DNA from: Calliopum simillimum
Lineage: Eukaryota > Arthropoda > Insecta > Diptera > Lauxaniidae
Direction of reading: 5' to 3'
DNA length: 64,000 nt
Assembly: GCA_951812925.1 (NCBI GenBank)
Contig: OX638372.1
Coordinates: 6,448,001-6,512,000, forward strand
In this document: piece by piece, positions 22,341 to 35,156 of the stretch
How positions within the stretch are numbered: the stretch's first letter is position 1
Layout of the letters: every line of letters starts with the position of its first letter
Translations under genes and position numbers: made by a program
Notes under the pieces: generated by a model
Seen by the model: the letters and a program-made list of their open reading frames with translations, nothing else
Told to the model about the DNA's origin: nothing
The model's database searches: none

Positions 22341-22423
22341 AATTAATGTTTTGTTTTTTTCTTTTATTTGCAGGTAAGTTTACAACTGATAGAATTTTTA
22401 AAAATTCTGCTTAAAACTAATAT
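22341..22423 (+). other. Recursive splice site (ratchet point) 1 with 50-nt cryptic exon
   Basis: A 20-nt pyrimidine tract ends TTTGCAG|GTAAGT at 22373|22374. The acceptor is thus followed at once by a consensus donor, the juxtaposition that defines ratchet points in long fly introns. TAATTAAT upstream could serve as branch region. A second strong donor, ATAT|GTAAGT, follows at 22424 and defines a 50-nt segment (22374-22423). Short cryptic exons of this kind are known to support recursive splicing in Drosophila. Orientation agrees with the signal-peptide exons 10.5 kb upstream. Confidence 0.75.
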
Positions 22424-23207
22424 GTAAGTAAATTAGTATTTATTTATCTTTAAAAAAAAGAGCAACTGAAATTTTGAACTTATGAGAAATATCTCACAAA
22501 AATTTATTGATGGTCCAATAACACTGATTCCTTCTATTCTTTCTCGAACCAAATAATCGAAGAAAAATATTTTTTTTTTTTTGACTTTTGAATTTTCTCC
22601 CTAGTTTTTAATATGTACGATAAGTCATTTTTAATTCAAGCAAAGCTAATAACAAAATTATTGGGTTATATATTTTCTAAGAAAATAAGTAAATGTTAAT
22701 TTCAATTGAAAGTCTAAAATCGAATATTTAGTTAAAGCAATTTTCACATTGCAGTACATACATAGTATATACGTACGTATGTATGTAGGTATATATACTT
22801 TGCAAAGTTATCATACCGCTTTGATAAGATTTTAAAACAAAGGTCGTACAAAATGTATTTCAAGGTCATTTCAATTATAAAAACAAAATACATAGAGAGA
22901 AATAAAACCAATGAATAGAAATAGCATAGAAAAACATTAAGAGTAGTAAGAGAATGAAAACAAAAAAAAAAAAAAAAATTATTTAATTTATTGCAATTGG
23001 AACAAAGACTAAGAAATTGTTTGACGAAAACAAAATAAATTTGTTTTTATACCGAATTATTTAATTTATCTAAAATATAATGAAATCATTTAAATATTGC
23101 AATATATAACACACGTAGATGATTTTTACTACGCGTCTATCAATATAATTTTCTTTATCCTTTTTTCATTTAATTTATATCTACTAGTACTAACCTTTGC
23201 AATTATA
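22424..23207. other. Intronic AT-rich stretch
   Basis: Contains a GTAC/GTAT microsatellite near 22770-22790 and an A-run at 22962-22978. No gene or element recognised. Confidence 0.4.
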
Positions 23208-24196
23208 CAGGGTGTAAACGATGAAATTATGAAACTTCTGGGAACTGATAGAGGAGGCCTAGCCTAACAAAAAATTGCACTTGAGGGGAGGGGGTCTAAA
23301 ATGTACGCTTGAGTAGTTATAGAGAAAAAACTGGTTATCTGACTTGTTTTACAAAAAAAATTTTCTGGGGTCGCTCTAACGCTTTGGAGAAAACTTTTTT
23401 ACGAAAAACTTTTAGCTAATTGTATGAGCTTTTTAAGGGTGTTTTTATTTTATAGGGTTTATAAAGATTTTGCAAACTACTGGAACTGGAATGTTGATAT
23501 TTTCATTTTTTTCCCCTACTTTTTGACTTGAGCGGCCATTTTAGTACGAAAAAGGTGTTATTAACATGCGCTTTTATAATTTTTTTTGGAATCCTCGTTA
23601 AATTTCCTTTAATTCGTTTGTACATTTTTCATACAAATTTTTTAATTTGAGGTCAGAAAAACTACTTTTCAAGAACAATCCGTTTGGGGGCAATGTGTGC
23701 ATCATATGAAGCGCAACGCATGCGAAAGAGTCTGTTGTTATATAAAAGTATTTTTCTGATTTCAAATCATAAAATCGGTATGACAAATGTACTAACGAAT
23801 TAAAGTAAAATGAACGAGAATTCTAAAAAAAATTATAAAGCCGCATGTTAATTGCACCTTTTTCATACTTTAATGGCCGCCAAAGTCAAAATGTACCAAA
23901 AAAAAATTTAAAATATCAACTTTAAGGGTCCAGAACTTTCCAAAATCTCTTTAAACCCTATACACCAAGTACACTCTTAGAAAGCTCATACCATTGGCTT
24001 TAAGTTTCCCATGAAAAAATTTTCACAAAAATGTTAGGGTGAAACAAGAAATTTTTTTTTTGTGAAACAAGTCAGAAAATTAGTTTTTCTCTATAAGGGG
24101 GGAGGTACATTTGACTCCCACTCAGGCGCAATTTTTGCAGTCTAGGTCTCCTCTATCACCTCCCAGAAGCTTCGTCACCTTAACTTTTACACCCTA
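23208..24196. mobile_element. Palindromic element family PAL-A, copy 1 (best preserved)
   Basis: The ends CAGGGTGTAAA (23208) and its complement (ending 24195 or 24196) lie next to TA on both sides, so a TA target duplication is plausible. The two halves are reverse complements over nearly 490 bp about an axis near 23702. Examples: AGCGGCCATTTTAGTACGAA near 23531 against TTCATACTTTAATGGCCGCC near 23863; AGCTAATTGTATGAGCTTTT near 23413 against its counterpart near 23980. No frame. Three further copies lie at 26.9, 51.7 and 58.0 kb. The label is local to this report. Confidence 0.8.
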
Positions 24197-26032
24197 TATA
24201 TTATGTACATTATGCAGGTCTCGAATCCATTTGATGTTTTCGCATTTTGATTTTTATTTTTTCATAATTATTGTGTCGGCATGACATAATCCCATTATGT
24301 ACATACACATGTACATATATATTTACTATTTATATTATATATCAACCTTTCTCTATATTTTCTCGCTATTCAACGTCGTCGTGTTGTTGTGTCCATGATT
24401 TAATGCGTAATTAATTCCTTATGCATATTCCGATTTACTTGCTGCTGCTGATTTGCGTTGTTGGAATTTTAACCCCCTTTTTATATTTTGCTAATTTGTT
24501 GGGTTACATATATGTATGTACGATTTTTAAAACTCAAGCTCATTGTAGTCATACGATTACTTGCTGGCGCTACCTTACAGTTTATTAAATTGTTTTTTCC
24601 ATCATAACACCACAAATTCGTAAATGTATCAGTATCTACAAGTTATTCTTCACATAATTGTTTACCTATTTATTTCTCATTATTTCTTCATTGCATGGAA
24701 TATTTTTACAGTGAATCATTGTTTTATTCACATATTTTTTGTGTTTTTTTCTTTTTTGTAGTTTTATTTTTTTGTGTATCTAAAGCCATGTACTACTTGT
24801 ACCTACCATATGTATATAATATCTCATATATAACTGATTTGCGCACATTAAAACATTTTCATTGTAAACTTCATAGATACAGTATTTATTGTATTGTACT
24901 TTGAGTACTCTTCTTGCATCTTTATAATACAATTTTAACACGTACACACCACATATAAAATTGCCAACAAGTCATAATCATCGTTTTAATTTCGTTGTAT
25001 TTAGTTGCTAATTTCAAGTTGTTTAAAAATCTATTTATTTGCTCATGAATGTAATATTTGTGCAATTATTACAATTATTGCTGTGCGCCCAGTAATTACG
25101 TGTTTATACAAATGTATCTAGTACTATGGGTAAGTTTTTTTTTTTTTTTTGTTTTTCTTAGCTAATGCCTACCTACCCATAGTTTACTATAACTTTATTG
25201 TCGAGTATTTTTGCGATTATGGAAAGTTTTTGTTTATCTTTTGTTGGCTTTAAATATTTGTATAATTAAAATTATTTACAAACCTTGAAGTATCATTCTT
25301 CAAGGAAACAGTGCAAAAGTTCCAATTTAATACAATGTATTAATGTATTTTTAAAATCAATCAACAGCAATTGTTTATTTACACTAAAAAAAAAAATAGA
25401 AAATAAAAGATTCCAGGTGATGCTCTTTAAAACATGTGCATACATTTTGGATCATGGTCACCAATTGCTACAGTTATGTGCAAGGCAGATTATAAAAGGT
25501 AATGGAGTTAGTTTTCCGCATAAAAAATGTTTTTTTATAAATGAACTATTATAGCCAATATCGCCGGTGGCCACTTATCAAACTTTTACTGAGTGCCGTT
25601 TTGTATAAAAGAAGCTAGAACATAGAATATCGACAGAAATCAATATTCATAGTAACGTTTTTTGGATGCAAATCGAATTGCAATAAAAATTAATGTAGTG
25701 GTTTAGCCATGGTAGCCAATTTCTTTTTTGGCAGCGAGGCCCCGTCCACAAAAAAAAAAAAAAAGAAATCAATATTTTTTCTCAGAGTTAGGCCCATCTT
25801 CATTTTGAATTTTATAAAAAATTACTTCTGGGCATGCCGCCATATTTAAAGTTTTTTTAGTTTTATTCCTCAGGACTTAGACCGCCTCTGCAATGCTTTA
25901 ATTCATTTTCAAAGCTTTGATTCAAAGGTTATTTCACTGCAAAAATGGCAATGTTAAAAGAACCCAAAAATTATTATTTAGTAATAGCAATAGCGCAAAA
26001 TTCTTTTGATGCTAATGCAGAACTGCAGTCCA
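24197..26032. other. Intronic stretch without gene
   Basis: T-run at 25136-25150, A-run at 25750-25764 and otherwise unique AT-rich DNA. No protein frame, RNA gene or clear transposon. Confidence 0.4.
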
Positions 26033-26698
26033 AAATTATCTAAAAATTTTTAAAACGATCGAAGAAGTCCAAAAGTATTGAAAATCATGTAAAATATCGG
26101 TAAAAGTCCAAAAGCATAGAAAAACATCTAAAACAAGTCCTAAAGTTCCGTAAAGCATCAGACATATCGGTACAAGTCCAAAAGTATTGAAAACATCTAA
26201 AATATCTTTAAAATTCCAAAAATATCGAAAAACATCTAAAAGTCCAAAAGTATCGGCAAAAAACCGAAAATATCGAAAAACACCTAAAGTATCGAAAAAC
26301 ATCTAAAGTATCAGTAACGGTTTAAAAGTTCGGTAAAAGTCCAAAACTAACGTGTAACATCTACAATATCGGTAAAGATCCAAAAGTATCGAAAAATATC
26401 AAAAATATCGGCAAAAATCCGTAAGTATCGAAAAAAAATCTGAAATATCGGTAAAAGTCGAACATTATCGAAAAACATATGCATATCGGTAAAGGTCCAA
26501 AAGTATCGAAAAATATCAAAAATATCGGCAAAAATCCAAAAGTATCGAAAAACATCTCAAATATCGGTAAAAGTCAATAAGTGCTGTAAAACATCTAAAT
26601 GTCCAAACGTATCGAAAATAATCGAAAGTATCATAAAATATCCAAAATATCGGTATAATATAAATGAGTCCGAAAGTATCGAAAAACAATTCAAATAT
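26033..26698 (+). repeat. Satellite array, ~36-38-bp unit (SAT-1)
   Basis: About 17 irregular units alternate GTCCAAAAGTATCGAAAAAC and ATCTAAAATATCGGTAAAA with indels. The Phe/Asp-rich minus-strand frames are translations of the repeat. The same unit in reverse complement forms the array at 57.2 kb. Confidence 0.85.
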
Positions 26699-26859
26699 CT
26701 AAGCACAGCATAACACCGTGGCTGCTGTGGTTTTTATATATATATAGGAAACTTTGATCCTGTTTTTATATGCCTTAATGGCAACTTCTGAGAACCATTC
26801 TTTATAAAAGTATTTCTGATATCATAAAAAGTTATCTAAAATCGGTTAACTGGTTAAGG

Positions 26860-27690
26860 TTTCGAATTTTCTGGGATGTTATAGGCCTGGACTATCAAAA
26901 AAATTGTATGGCGGTGAACGTTAAAATGTACCCCTGAGGAGTTGTATGTAAAAATCTAATTTCCTGACATGTTTAAAAAAAAATTTTTCTTGCTTTACCC
27001 TAAAGTTTTAGAGAAAACTTTTCAATGGGAAACTTAGTCAATTGTATAGGGTTTCTTATGGTGGAAGTGGTTTATGGGGTTAACAAAAATTTTATAAATT
27101 TTAAAACTTTCCACTTTTTTTTTTCCCCATTTTTTGGCGGCCATTTTGGAATGAAAAAGTTCCTATTAACGTAGCCTTTTATAGTATACTTTTTTTTTTA
27201 TAATCCTCTTTGAATTTCGTTTAACTCGGTAGTACATTTACATATCACACCAATTTTTTGATTTGAAGTCAGGAAAAATGCTTCACTAATGCTTTGGATA
27301 TTTTATTTTTAAACGTCAGTGACTGTTAGACAAAATTATTCCGCTCAAAAATTTTATAAATTCCTACGAAATTAATTTGCTCTTTCGACTTGAAGTATTT
27401 TTTTCTGATTTCATTCAAATCAAAAAATTGGTGTGGTAAATGTACAGCCGAGTTAAACGAAATTCATTGAGGGTTTTATAAAAAATTATAAAAGGTTATG
27501 TTAATAGGACCTTTTTCATACTAATACGTCCGCCAAAATAAAAAAAAAAAAACAAAAAAAAATGTTAAATTTTAACTTTGAAGGCTTAGAACTTAAAAAA
27601 TATAGCAATTGGTGAAAAAAATGTTTATTCTGAAGGATAAGCGAAGTTATGGCTTTTGAGATGGCATACAAAGGAGGCACATTTTAGGAT
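26860..27690. mobile_element. Palindromic element family PAL-A, copy 2
   Basis: Left-arm landmarks: GAGAAAACTTTTCAATGGGA, GGCGGCCATTTTGGAATG and TTTTTTGATTTGAAGTCAGG. The complementary right half starts near 27400 (CAAATCAAAAAATTGGTGTG; ACCTTTTTCATACTAATACG). The outer parts of both arms have diverged more than in copy 1. It lies about 160 bp beyond the satellite at 26.0 kb. Confidence 0.7.
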
Positions 27691-28389
27691 AAAAGAAGAC
27701 TACGTTGAAAAGTAAAATAACTTTTACACATAGAAAAATGTTTTGTGCGGGACAAGTATTTATCACACAACCCTCGGTTTTCGGTATCTACCAAATTTAA
27801 TCAGAATACACAAAATACGGCTAAATTATGTATGAATGTTGGAATTATGACTTATGCGTGAGCATCATTTGGTTAAAGGTAACAATTACAACAACAACAA
27901 TATTAAATATTAGCAGAGGCAACATCTTCCGCACCTTTTGACTACTGACTGACTGAATCACCAAAGAGATCACATAATGGACTCATTCAAATCGAGCGTA
28001 CATACATACGTGTATGTATATATACAAATACATATATTTAGATTTATATACAATACATAATTTATATACAAAAAAAAAAAAATACGTGATTTCTACGCTA
28101 TATACATGAAGTATGTATGTATATGTAAATAGGCAAAAGTATACAGCAACAACAACAAAAACAACAAAAACAACAATTACCAAAAGGCTACACAATTTTT
28201 TATTTCTTATATACAACAACACCAACAACAACAAGAACATTAAGCTGACGTTGCTTTAAAGCTTCAGTCACCAGTCTCAGCAGTCCTCCCCGCCCTCAGC
28301 TTCCCCTCCCCCCGTGTCACCTTTCTTTTGTATGCTGTTATCTTGGTTGCTGTTGCTGCTGCTGCCACTAACGTCTCGCTCATCTACAA

Positions 28390-28420
<31 letters not shown>

Positions 28421-30854
28421 ATTCATGCTTTTACTCGCATTTTATTTTAATTTGTTGTTTTTTTTTCTGCTCCTTTTTCATAAAATGAAATACAAAATAA
28501 GATACAAACAACATCAACAGAATAAATGTATCTTTTAGTTTTACTTTTTGTTGTTGTTGTTAATTTTGCGTCTGTTAAGTTTGCTTGCACTTAAAATCAG
28601 TTTGTCTGCCTGTCGTCCATTCTTTCGTTTCTATATAACGTGTATCGCGCATATTTTGTCGCAAAGTTTAGTTGTTGTTGTTGTTGTTGTTTCTGTAGTT
28701 GTTGCTAATGCTACTTGTCGAACGCGACCATAAGATACTTTTTACATACTTCGCCACATACATACCTACAGTACCATACGCACAGTTTCCCTCTTCTTCA
28801 TTAACCCAGTCAGGTTAGGACTTTTGGGTGACCAATATGTCATATCCAGGCAAAACATTTTTTCAAACTTTAAGATGTATTTTTTCCTGATTCTTTTAAG
28901 TGACGATATGTGCTCACGAACCATATTTGTTACGATTACTTGAAAGTTGTTCCTAATTCCTATAATTCCAAATCCGATGATCATGCTTTCGAGGTTGGTA
29001 AACTTAACATATTTTGTTGGATACAATTTGTAGAGAGTCAATTTTGATCGTTTATTGATCCAAGCTTAGTTATATTCAACAATAAAAGAAAACAAGAAAC
29101 GGCAACGTGCTTATAGCTTGGACCCAATTTGAATCCGCAACTGGAACCCATCGCTGCACAGTAGGAGAAATGAGTTATCTAGCAGAATTGAGTGAATAAC
29201 TCCCAGCTTAAAATTCTGAAAAAATTCAAGCAAATTCCTTGATGAAAAATAAATCTCGATTTTCCCGAAATTTTCAGGTAAAACCCTGACATCCATGTCG
29301 AAATTTTCTTGTACACCCATTGTGAATATCATTTTAAACGTCTAGGAATATATTCTACCACATTTGGTTATAGAATATAAAAAAAATTAAAATTCTTAAA
29401 ACCTGGGTCATATAAGGGCAGATTATTTTCCGAAAAGAATTTTGAACCAGCTTCAAGCAAGGTATGATGGTGTAAGGTATTGACGACCCTATTCCAACTG
29501 GGATGATTCCGTTTCATTATGCTTTTGTTTTATTTCTAAAATGAATGCTTAGGCGATTTTTGCGTTGCAATTTGTGGCGAAATGCAATTTTTAGGTACAT
29601 ACATAGTTTGACAACAGCAACAACAACAACAAAAAGAGATATGCGCTCTCATTTGCTTAATACTCTAGCGCTGCTGTGGTGATATCTAAGTACGATAGTG
29701 AATTCTCCTCTGTTCTATATATTTTAATATTTCTGCTGTTGTTGTTGTTTTTGTTGTTGATTTCATTTGTTACTTGTAGATAATATAACACTGGGCAAAT
29801 CGCGATGTTGTGTATCCATCAGATACACCTAAAATATATTTTGCTTTTACTCGTTGCCATTTTTCAGTTAAAACTGCAAGTTGCTATGGTTGTTGTTGTT
29901 TTGTTGTTGCTGATTTGCACCAAAAACAAAGCAGCTCAACTCACCGTCCAACTAAACGGCCGACCATCTGTCGATTCCTGCATTCGCCGTCTTTTTCGAC
30001 TTCATTTGTTTTTTTTTTTTTTTTTTCAATTTGTCGGTACGACCGTCCGTCACCTCTACGGTCTGTCAGTTTATTTATCTACATTCATATATGTATACAT
30101 ATATACAGACATATGTACATCTTTATATTGTATCTTTGCATGTTTGTATCTTTGTATCTACATATCTATCCATCCATTTTACTTATATCGAAATAATTGC
30201 TGTTGATTGCGTTATTTGTCTACAGTTTTTTTTGTTTTTGTATTGTTTTAGTACTTGTATTTTTAATGCAGTAGATATTTAAAAAAAAACTAATTTTTTT
30301 TTCTTCATTTGTTTTTAATTTTTATATTGTATTTTTGTAGCTGTCGCTTTAGTTTTTGTAGCTGCTCTTGTTTGCTTTAATGCTGTCAACATTACTTTTT
30401 CCACAGATACTCGTTCCACCACCTACAAACCAATGAACTTTGCATTATAACTCCATTTTATCTTCATTTTATTTTATCAGTGCCACAATGCGAGTGCTTG
30501 AAGCAACTTGTTTTTTTTTCCTTTAAGAAATATTTGATTGAAAAACGTATTTTAAACTGTAGGTCTTTATCTTATTATACATATATTGTATAAACCAGGT
30601 ATTTCTAGTTTTATTTACGTTATCTAATTGCCAATATTCCATTTTTATACCAAAAATCATCTTTTTGGAGAGTTCTCGTTTGTTAAAATCGTCAACCGTC
30701 GCAAAACTTACGAAAGAACTCCTATGCTGTTCAATTACTAAATATAATATAAGTATATATTTTAAGTAAGACCGGCAGAGACAATTTTCTCAATAGTATC
30801 AACTTTGGTCTAGTTTTGTAAGTAGTTCAAAAAATACTTCACCTATATCTATTG
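27691..30854. other. Intronic stretch rich in CAA and GTT microsatellites
   Basis: CAA repeats (28147-28240) lie close to GTT repeats (28389-28425, 28545-28562, 28670-28690), so nearby transcripts could pair. More GTT occurs at 29740-29760 and 29890-29915. Open frames follow these repeats. A minus-strand 91-residue frame (28766-29041) is not repetitive but matches nothing I know. Confidence 0.4.
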
Positions 30855-31103
30855 TAGCTTTTGCTCAGTGCTTGCATTTACTTTATTCATTGTCTGAGCG
30901 AAATTTGGTTGGATTATTTCAAAAAAACGCTTTCAGTATAGCATTTTGAAACTTAATTATAAGATCCCACGCCCTCCTGTCCGACTTCACCTTGATGTGA
31001 CGCTGATCAAGAATATAAGTACATACTTTTCTATATCTGCAACGCCTCCTTCTCTGCGTTACTAATGGAAGGACAAAGTGAACATACCCTGGATGTAGGG
31101 TTT
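30855..31103 (-). mobile_element. DINE Helitron fragment, minus strand, internally deleted
   Basis: One central unit (CCCACGCCCTCCTGTCCGAC at about 30966, complement of the GGGCGTGG head) passes directly into the complement of the 5' block (TTGATGTGACGCTGATCAAG, then GGACAAAGTGAACATACCCT). The GTCT microsatellite region is deleted and the 3' end is not seen. Confidence 0.75.
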
Positions 31104-31230
31104 AAAAATGTTTCACTGGGATAACAAACTTTTAAGCACATCGGCTATAAAACCTACTGACATTTTTGTGTGAAATTTATATTTAAATCAAATTTTTTGA
31201 AATCGATTTTGGATTGATTGATTTTATTCT

Positions 31231-31760
31231 GGTCTCAATGTAATGCGGACGGGCGTGACTTTTGGAGAGGGTTTTTCCCTTTAATCCCAATTGTCACGTT
31301 ATTCATATGGCAAAGTGGTAAAAAGCAATCTAAGGCAGGATTTCGAGGGTTTTCCTGAGAAATCCGCACTAGGCAACGTGTTCTCACGATCCATGGTAAG
31401 TGGAGTCGTACATGATAAAGTGGCCATAGCATCCTTGGGTAGGACTACTTCTCCCAAGAAAGTCTTGAGCTTTCTTGAAGGGAAGGATGCACCAAGAAAA
31501 GTGCTCACGTTAAGCACAAGAGACTTCTGTCTCAATGTAATGCATAAGGAGACAATTGCTCTTTTTCTGATCTGAATGTAATGCAAGAGAATTGGTCACG
31601 TCCAATGACAAGCAATGCAAAACGTAAATAGAATATTATTTGTGATGGGAACAGAATTTGGACTCTAGGCGGTTGCCCTCATAGTGTAGTTTACTAACTA
31701 GTTTCGGAGGAGTCCTTGGTCCTACAGGGTAACAATAAAATTTATGTTATCAGAACTATT
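31231..31760. other. GC-richer island of unknown origin with a repeated phrase
   Basis: CTCAATGTAATGC or a one-base variant occurs at about 31234, 31531 and 31572. Frames of 94 (plus) and 95 (minus) residues overlap each other and neither shows a family motif, so I call no gene. The composition contrast suggests a transposon piece or captured sequence. Confidence 0.35.
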
Positions 31761-31855
31761 ACATTAATGCCAGTAGGTATCCGATCCCCGAAGCACTTTC
31801 TATAAGAGTTCTTTGATGTGGCCTTCAGTTTTTTCGTCAAAATCATTTTACTTCA

Positions 31856-32600
31856 AAAAATTTTAATGGACTCGAAAATTTTCGAAAAAGTAGAAGTAGG
31901 TGGCAAAAGTCGAAAAAATTTCATGGACTCTAAAATTTTCGAAAAAGTAGAAAAATGTTGCAGAAGTTGAAAAATGTTAAAAATTGTTTGTTGGATCGAA
32001 AATTATCAAAAAAGCAGAAAAATGTTGCAAAAGTCGAAAAATGTTGCAAAAGTCAAAAAATTTTGATAGACTCGAAAATTTTTTAAAAAGTAGAAAATGT
32101 TGCGGATGTCGAAAAATGTTGCAAGACTCGGAAAATTTTGATGGTCTTGAAAATTTTTCAAAAAGTAGAAAAATATTGCAGAAGTCGAAAAATGTTTCAA
32201 AAGTCGCAAAATTCTGATGAACTCGAAAATTTTCGAAAAATGTTGCAAAAGTCGAAAAAGTTTAATGGACTCAATTTTCGAAAAAGTACAAAAGGTTGTA
32301 AAACTCGAAAAATGTTGAAAAATATTGATGGACTCGAAAATTTTAGAAAAATGTTGCGGATGTCGAAAAATGTTGCAAAACTCGAAAAATTTTGATGGTC
32401 TTGAAAATTTTTCAAAAAGTAGAAAAATGCTGCAAAATTGGAAAAACTGATGGAATCGAAAACTTTCGAACAAGTAGAAAAAATGTAGCAAAAGTCGAAA
32501 ATTTTTGAGTAAGTAGAAAAATATTGCAAAAGTAGAAAAATGTTGCGAAAGTCGAAAAATGTTGTTGGACCCGTAAAAGTAAAGAAATGTTGCATTTTTT
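31856..32600 (+). repeat. Satellite array of ~19-20-bp subunits (SAT-2)
   Basis: Subunits such as GTCGAAAAATGTTGCAAAA, GACTCGAAAATTTTCGAAAA and AGTAGAAAAATGTTGC recur in changing order over about 740 bp. The 203-residue minus-strand frame here is a satellite translation, rich in Phe. Confidence 0.85.
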
Positions 32601-34611
32601 TTTAGCCGAAAAGGCAAAAGTGTACGGATATACTCTACCTTACACTACTTAAATAAAAAAATATATCAAATGCTAAATTAATAAGTAGAAATTAAAGATT
32701 TAGTTGCTCCTGAGTCTAAGTGCCTGCAATATTCAAGAAAACCTGTTTACTAATATTGAATACGAAAGAATTAATTAATTCATTAAAATTTTCCGCACTA
32801 ACTGGATTAACATAACACTCATTTTGCATAGCCCATATTTACACTTGCTCAACCACAATAGCAAATCCAAGGTTTCACAAAGTCTCTAAATCCCTATATG
32901 AGCTGTCAGGTATGTAGGCAAAACCAAACAGCCAGCTGTTTGCTTTCACTCACTTGCAATGCAACCATAAAATAATTATTGTTTGATAAATCCATAGAAT
33001 TTTTAAACATCTTCTACTTGTACGGATAGAGAGATACTTTTAACAAAGAAAACACAAACGAAACCAAAAATAATTTAAGGTTTTTAAGAATTTTCTGGTT
33101 CTTAAAATAATTGCACTATTTATGGATAGCGGAAGCATAATGTAAACACATGGTCGGTAATCATCAGTTAAGAATTTAGAATGAAATTTTTCAAATATTT
33201 TCAATACATATACATTTCATTTATAAGTATATGTACAAGTTTATAAAAAGAATGTATTTATGTATACATATCCAACATATTATGCTTATAATGTAGCAAG
33301 TAAATTAATTAATTCAATAAAGCAGCAAACAATATTGCCAACATCAACAGAAAAAATGAGCGTATGCGTCTAGAGATGTTCAGAAAAATATCAAAACAGC
33401 AGTTTGACTCGTTAATACGTTGCTTTACTTAGGTATTGAAATGTTTCCAAAAGACTTAAGCGACGAACTTAACTTGTATATGTAACTCTATATAAAAACA
33501 TAAAAAAAGATGCTTAAGTTTGTGCGTAACTTTTTTCAATAAACTGAACAAAAAAGGTTAAAGTCAATAACTTAACCTCCATCAAGTCATCTTTTATTTG
33601 ATAATCTATGTATTTCTAAAAGTTTCGTTCTAACAAATGACGATACATATTTTCCATATCTTAACACCTCTAGCTAACTCGTTGCAATGACTGAAAATTT
33701 TTCACAGTTATAGATACACATCACCCAAATAATAGTGGAGAGGAGAAATCTTTTGAAAAACATAAATTTTTGTTCCATACCACGGCGACCAGATATATGT
33801 AGTATGTACAGCGAAAATAGTAATAAAAACAGTGTTTGTTTTTTTTTTTTTGTTTTTTCATTATTATTTCTTGCAATTGTTGCTGGGTTAGCAATAATTT
33901 TGTGTTGCCTACATAGAGCGCAAGTATTGTACCAATACACGAAAAAGCATATAATAGATAAAAGTTACAAAGTAAATGAAAACGAAAAAAAAAGTAAAAT
34001 CCGATACACACACTCTTCAAGAAAAAAAAAAGTTGCTGCATAGATATGATGAGCACCACCCGTCTGTACCCCACTCACTCACTTGCTAATGCACATACAA
34101 AAAGTATCTATCTTTCGAATGCCAAGCAAACATTTTCTTTAATTTTTGCAAAAAATATGTTTTTTTCATTTATTTAAAATTAAACAAAAGTTATAAACTG
34201 ACGTCATTCCTAAAATAAATATCATATTTTTTATTAAAAAAGTAAATTTTCACACATAAAGACGTAGGTGTTTTTTCCTTTTTTATTTTTTGCAAATATT
34301 TAATTTTCTATAAAAATATGTTTTCACTTTAAATAACATAAATATAAAGCCGTTTTTAAGTATTCTTTAATCAGAGATAAATTTCTGAAATACTCAGAAT
34401 AATCCGTTTGATGTTCAAGTTTATGTTATTGCACTTGAATACCTTGGAATGCTCTTATTTATTTGAACAAATAATTTTAGTTGTCACATACAAATTCTTT
34501 TAGTACTTTGAGCACTGTAATCAATCCGATACTAAACTTGTATAGAACATATCAACAATTTCAACACTTTTTGGACAATGAAGAACCAAACTAAGTCGAA
34601 AAATTTTCTTA
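32601..34611. other. Intronic stretch without gene
   Basis: AT-rich, with poly-T/poly-A tracts near 33840 and 34020. I see no exon or transposon. Confidence 0.4.
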
Positions 34612-35156
34612 TGTGGGAACTGCCACGCCCTCTTGTCCGAGTTCACCCAGTTTTTGCTAAGCTCTTGCGTTTATAGTTTTTTAAGTCTGAGTAAACTTTG
34701 GTTGGATTATCTCAAAAAACATTTTCAGTATAACGTTTTGAAGCTTTTGCTTATATGGGAGGTGCCACGCCCTTTTGTCCGAATTCGCCCAGTTTTTTTT
34801 CAGAGCTTGCGCTAACAATTCGTTGTATTTATGTGTATTTCGGTTGCATTGTTGTGAAAAATACTCCTAAAGTTGCATTTTGAATATATTTATTGTATGG
34901 GCTGTAGGCGTGTCCGTTGACCGATTTGGCTCATTTTCAATCCCACGAGCTAGCTTTGACGACGGAGGCAGCTTACCAAATTTCATGGAATTGTCTTGCT
35001 CAGTTTTCCCAGGAAATGTATTTCCACGCACACCCAGCCAGACAGACGGACTTGGCTAAATCGACTCAGGTGGTGACGCTGATTAAGAATATATATTTGC
35101 CACACCTCCTGCTCTGCCTTACAAACGGAAGTGAATATACCCTGGGTGCAAGGTAT
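34612..35156 (-). mobile_element. DINE Helitron fragment, minus strand, 5' part
   Basis: Two central-unit heads in reverse complement (TGCCACGCCC at about 34620 and 34753) are followed by the full 5' block read backwards. It includes CAGCCAGACAGACGGACTTG (complement of the GTCT microsatellite), TGACGCTGATTAAGAATATA and the terminal ATACCCTGGGTGCAAGGTAT at 35137-35156. The 3' hairpin end is missing. Confidence 0.8.

Noticed and set aside
32006..32617. 203-residue minus-strand open frame
   Set aside because: It is a translation of satellite SAT-2; its Phe/Ser repeats follow the 19-20-bp unit and no protein family fits.
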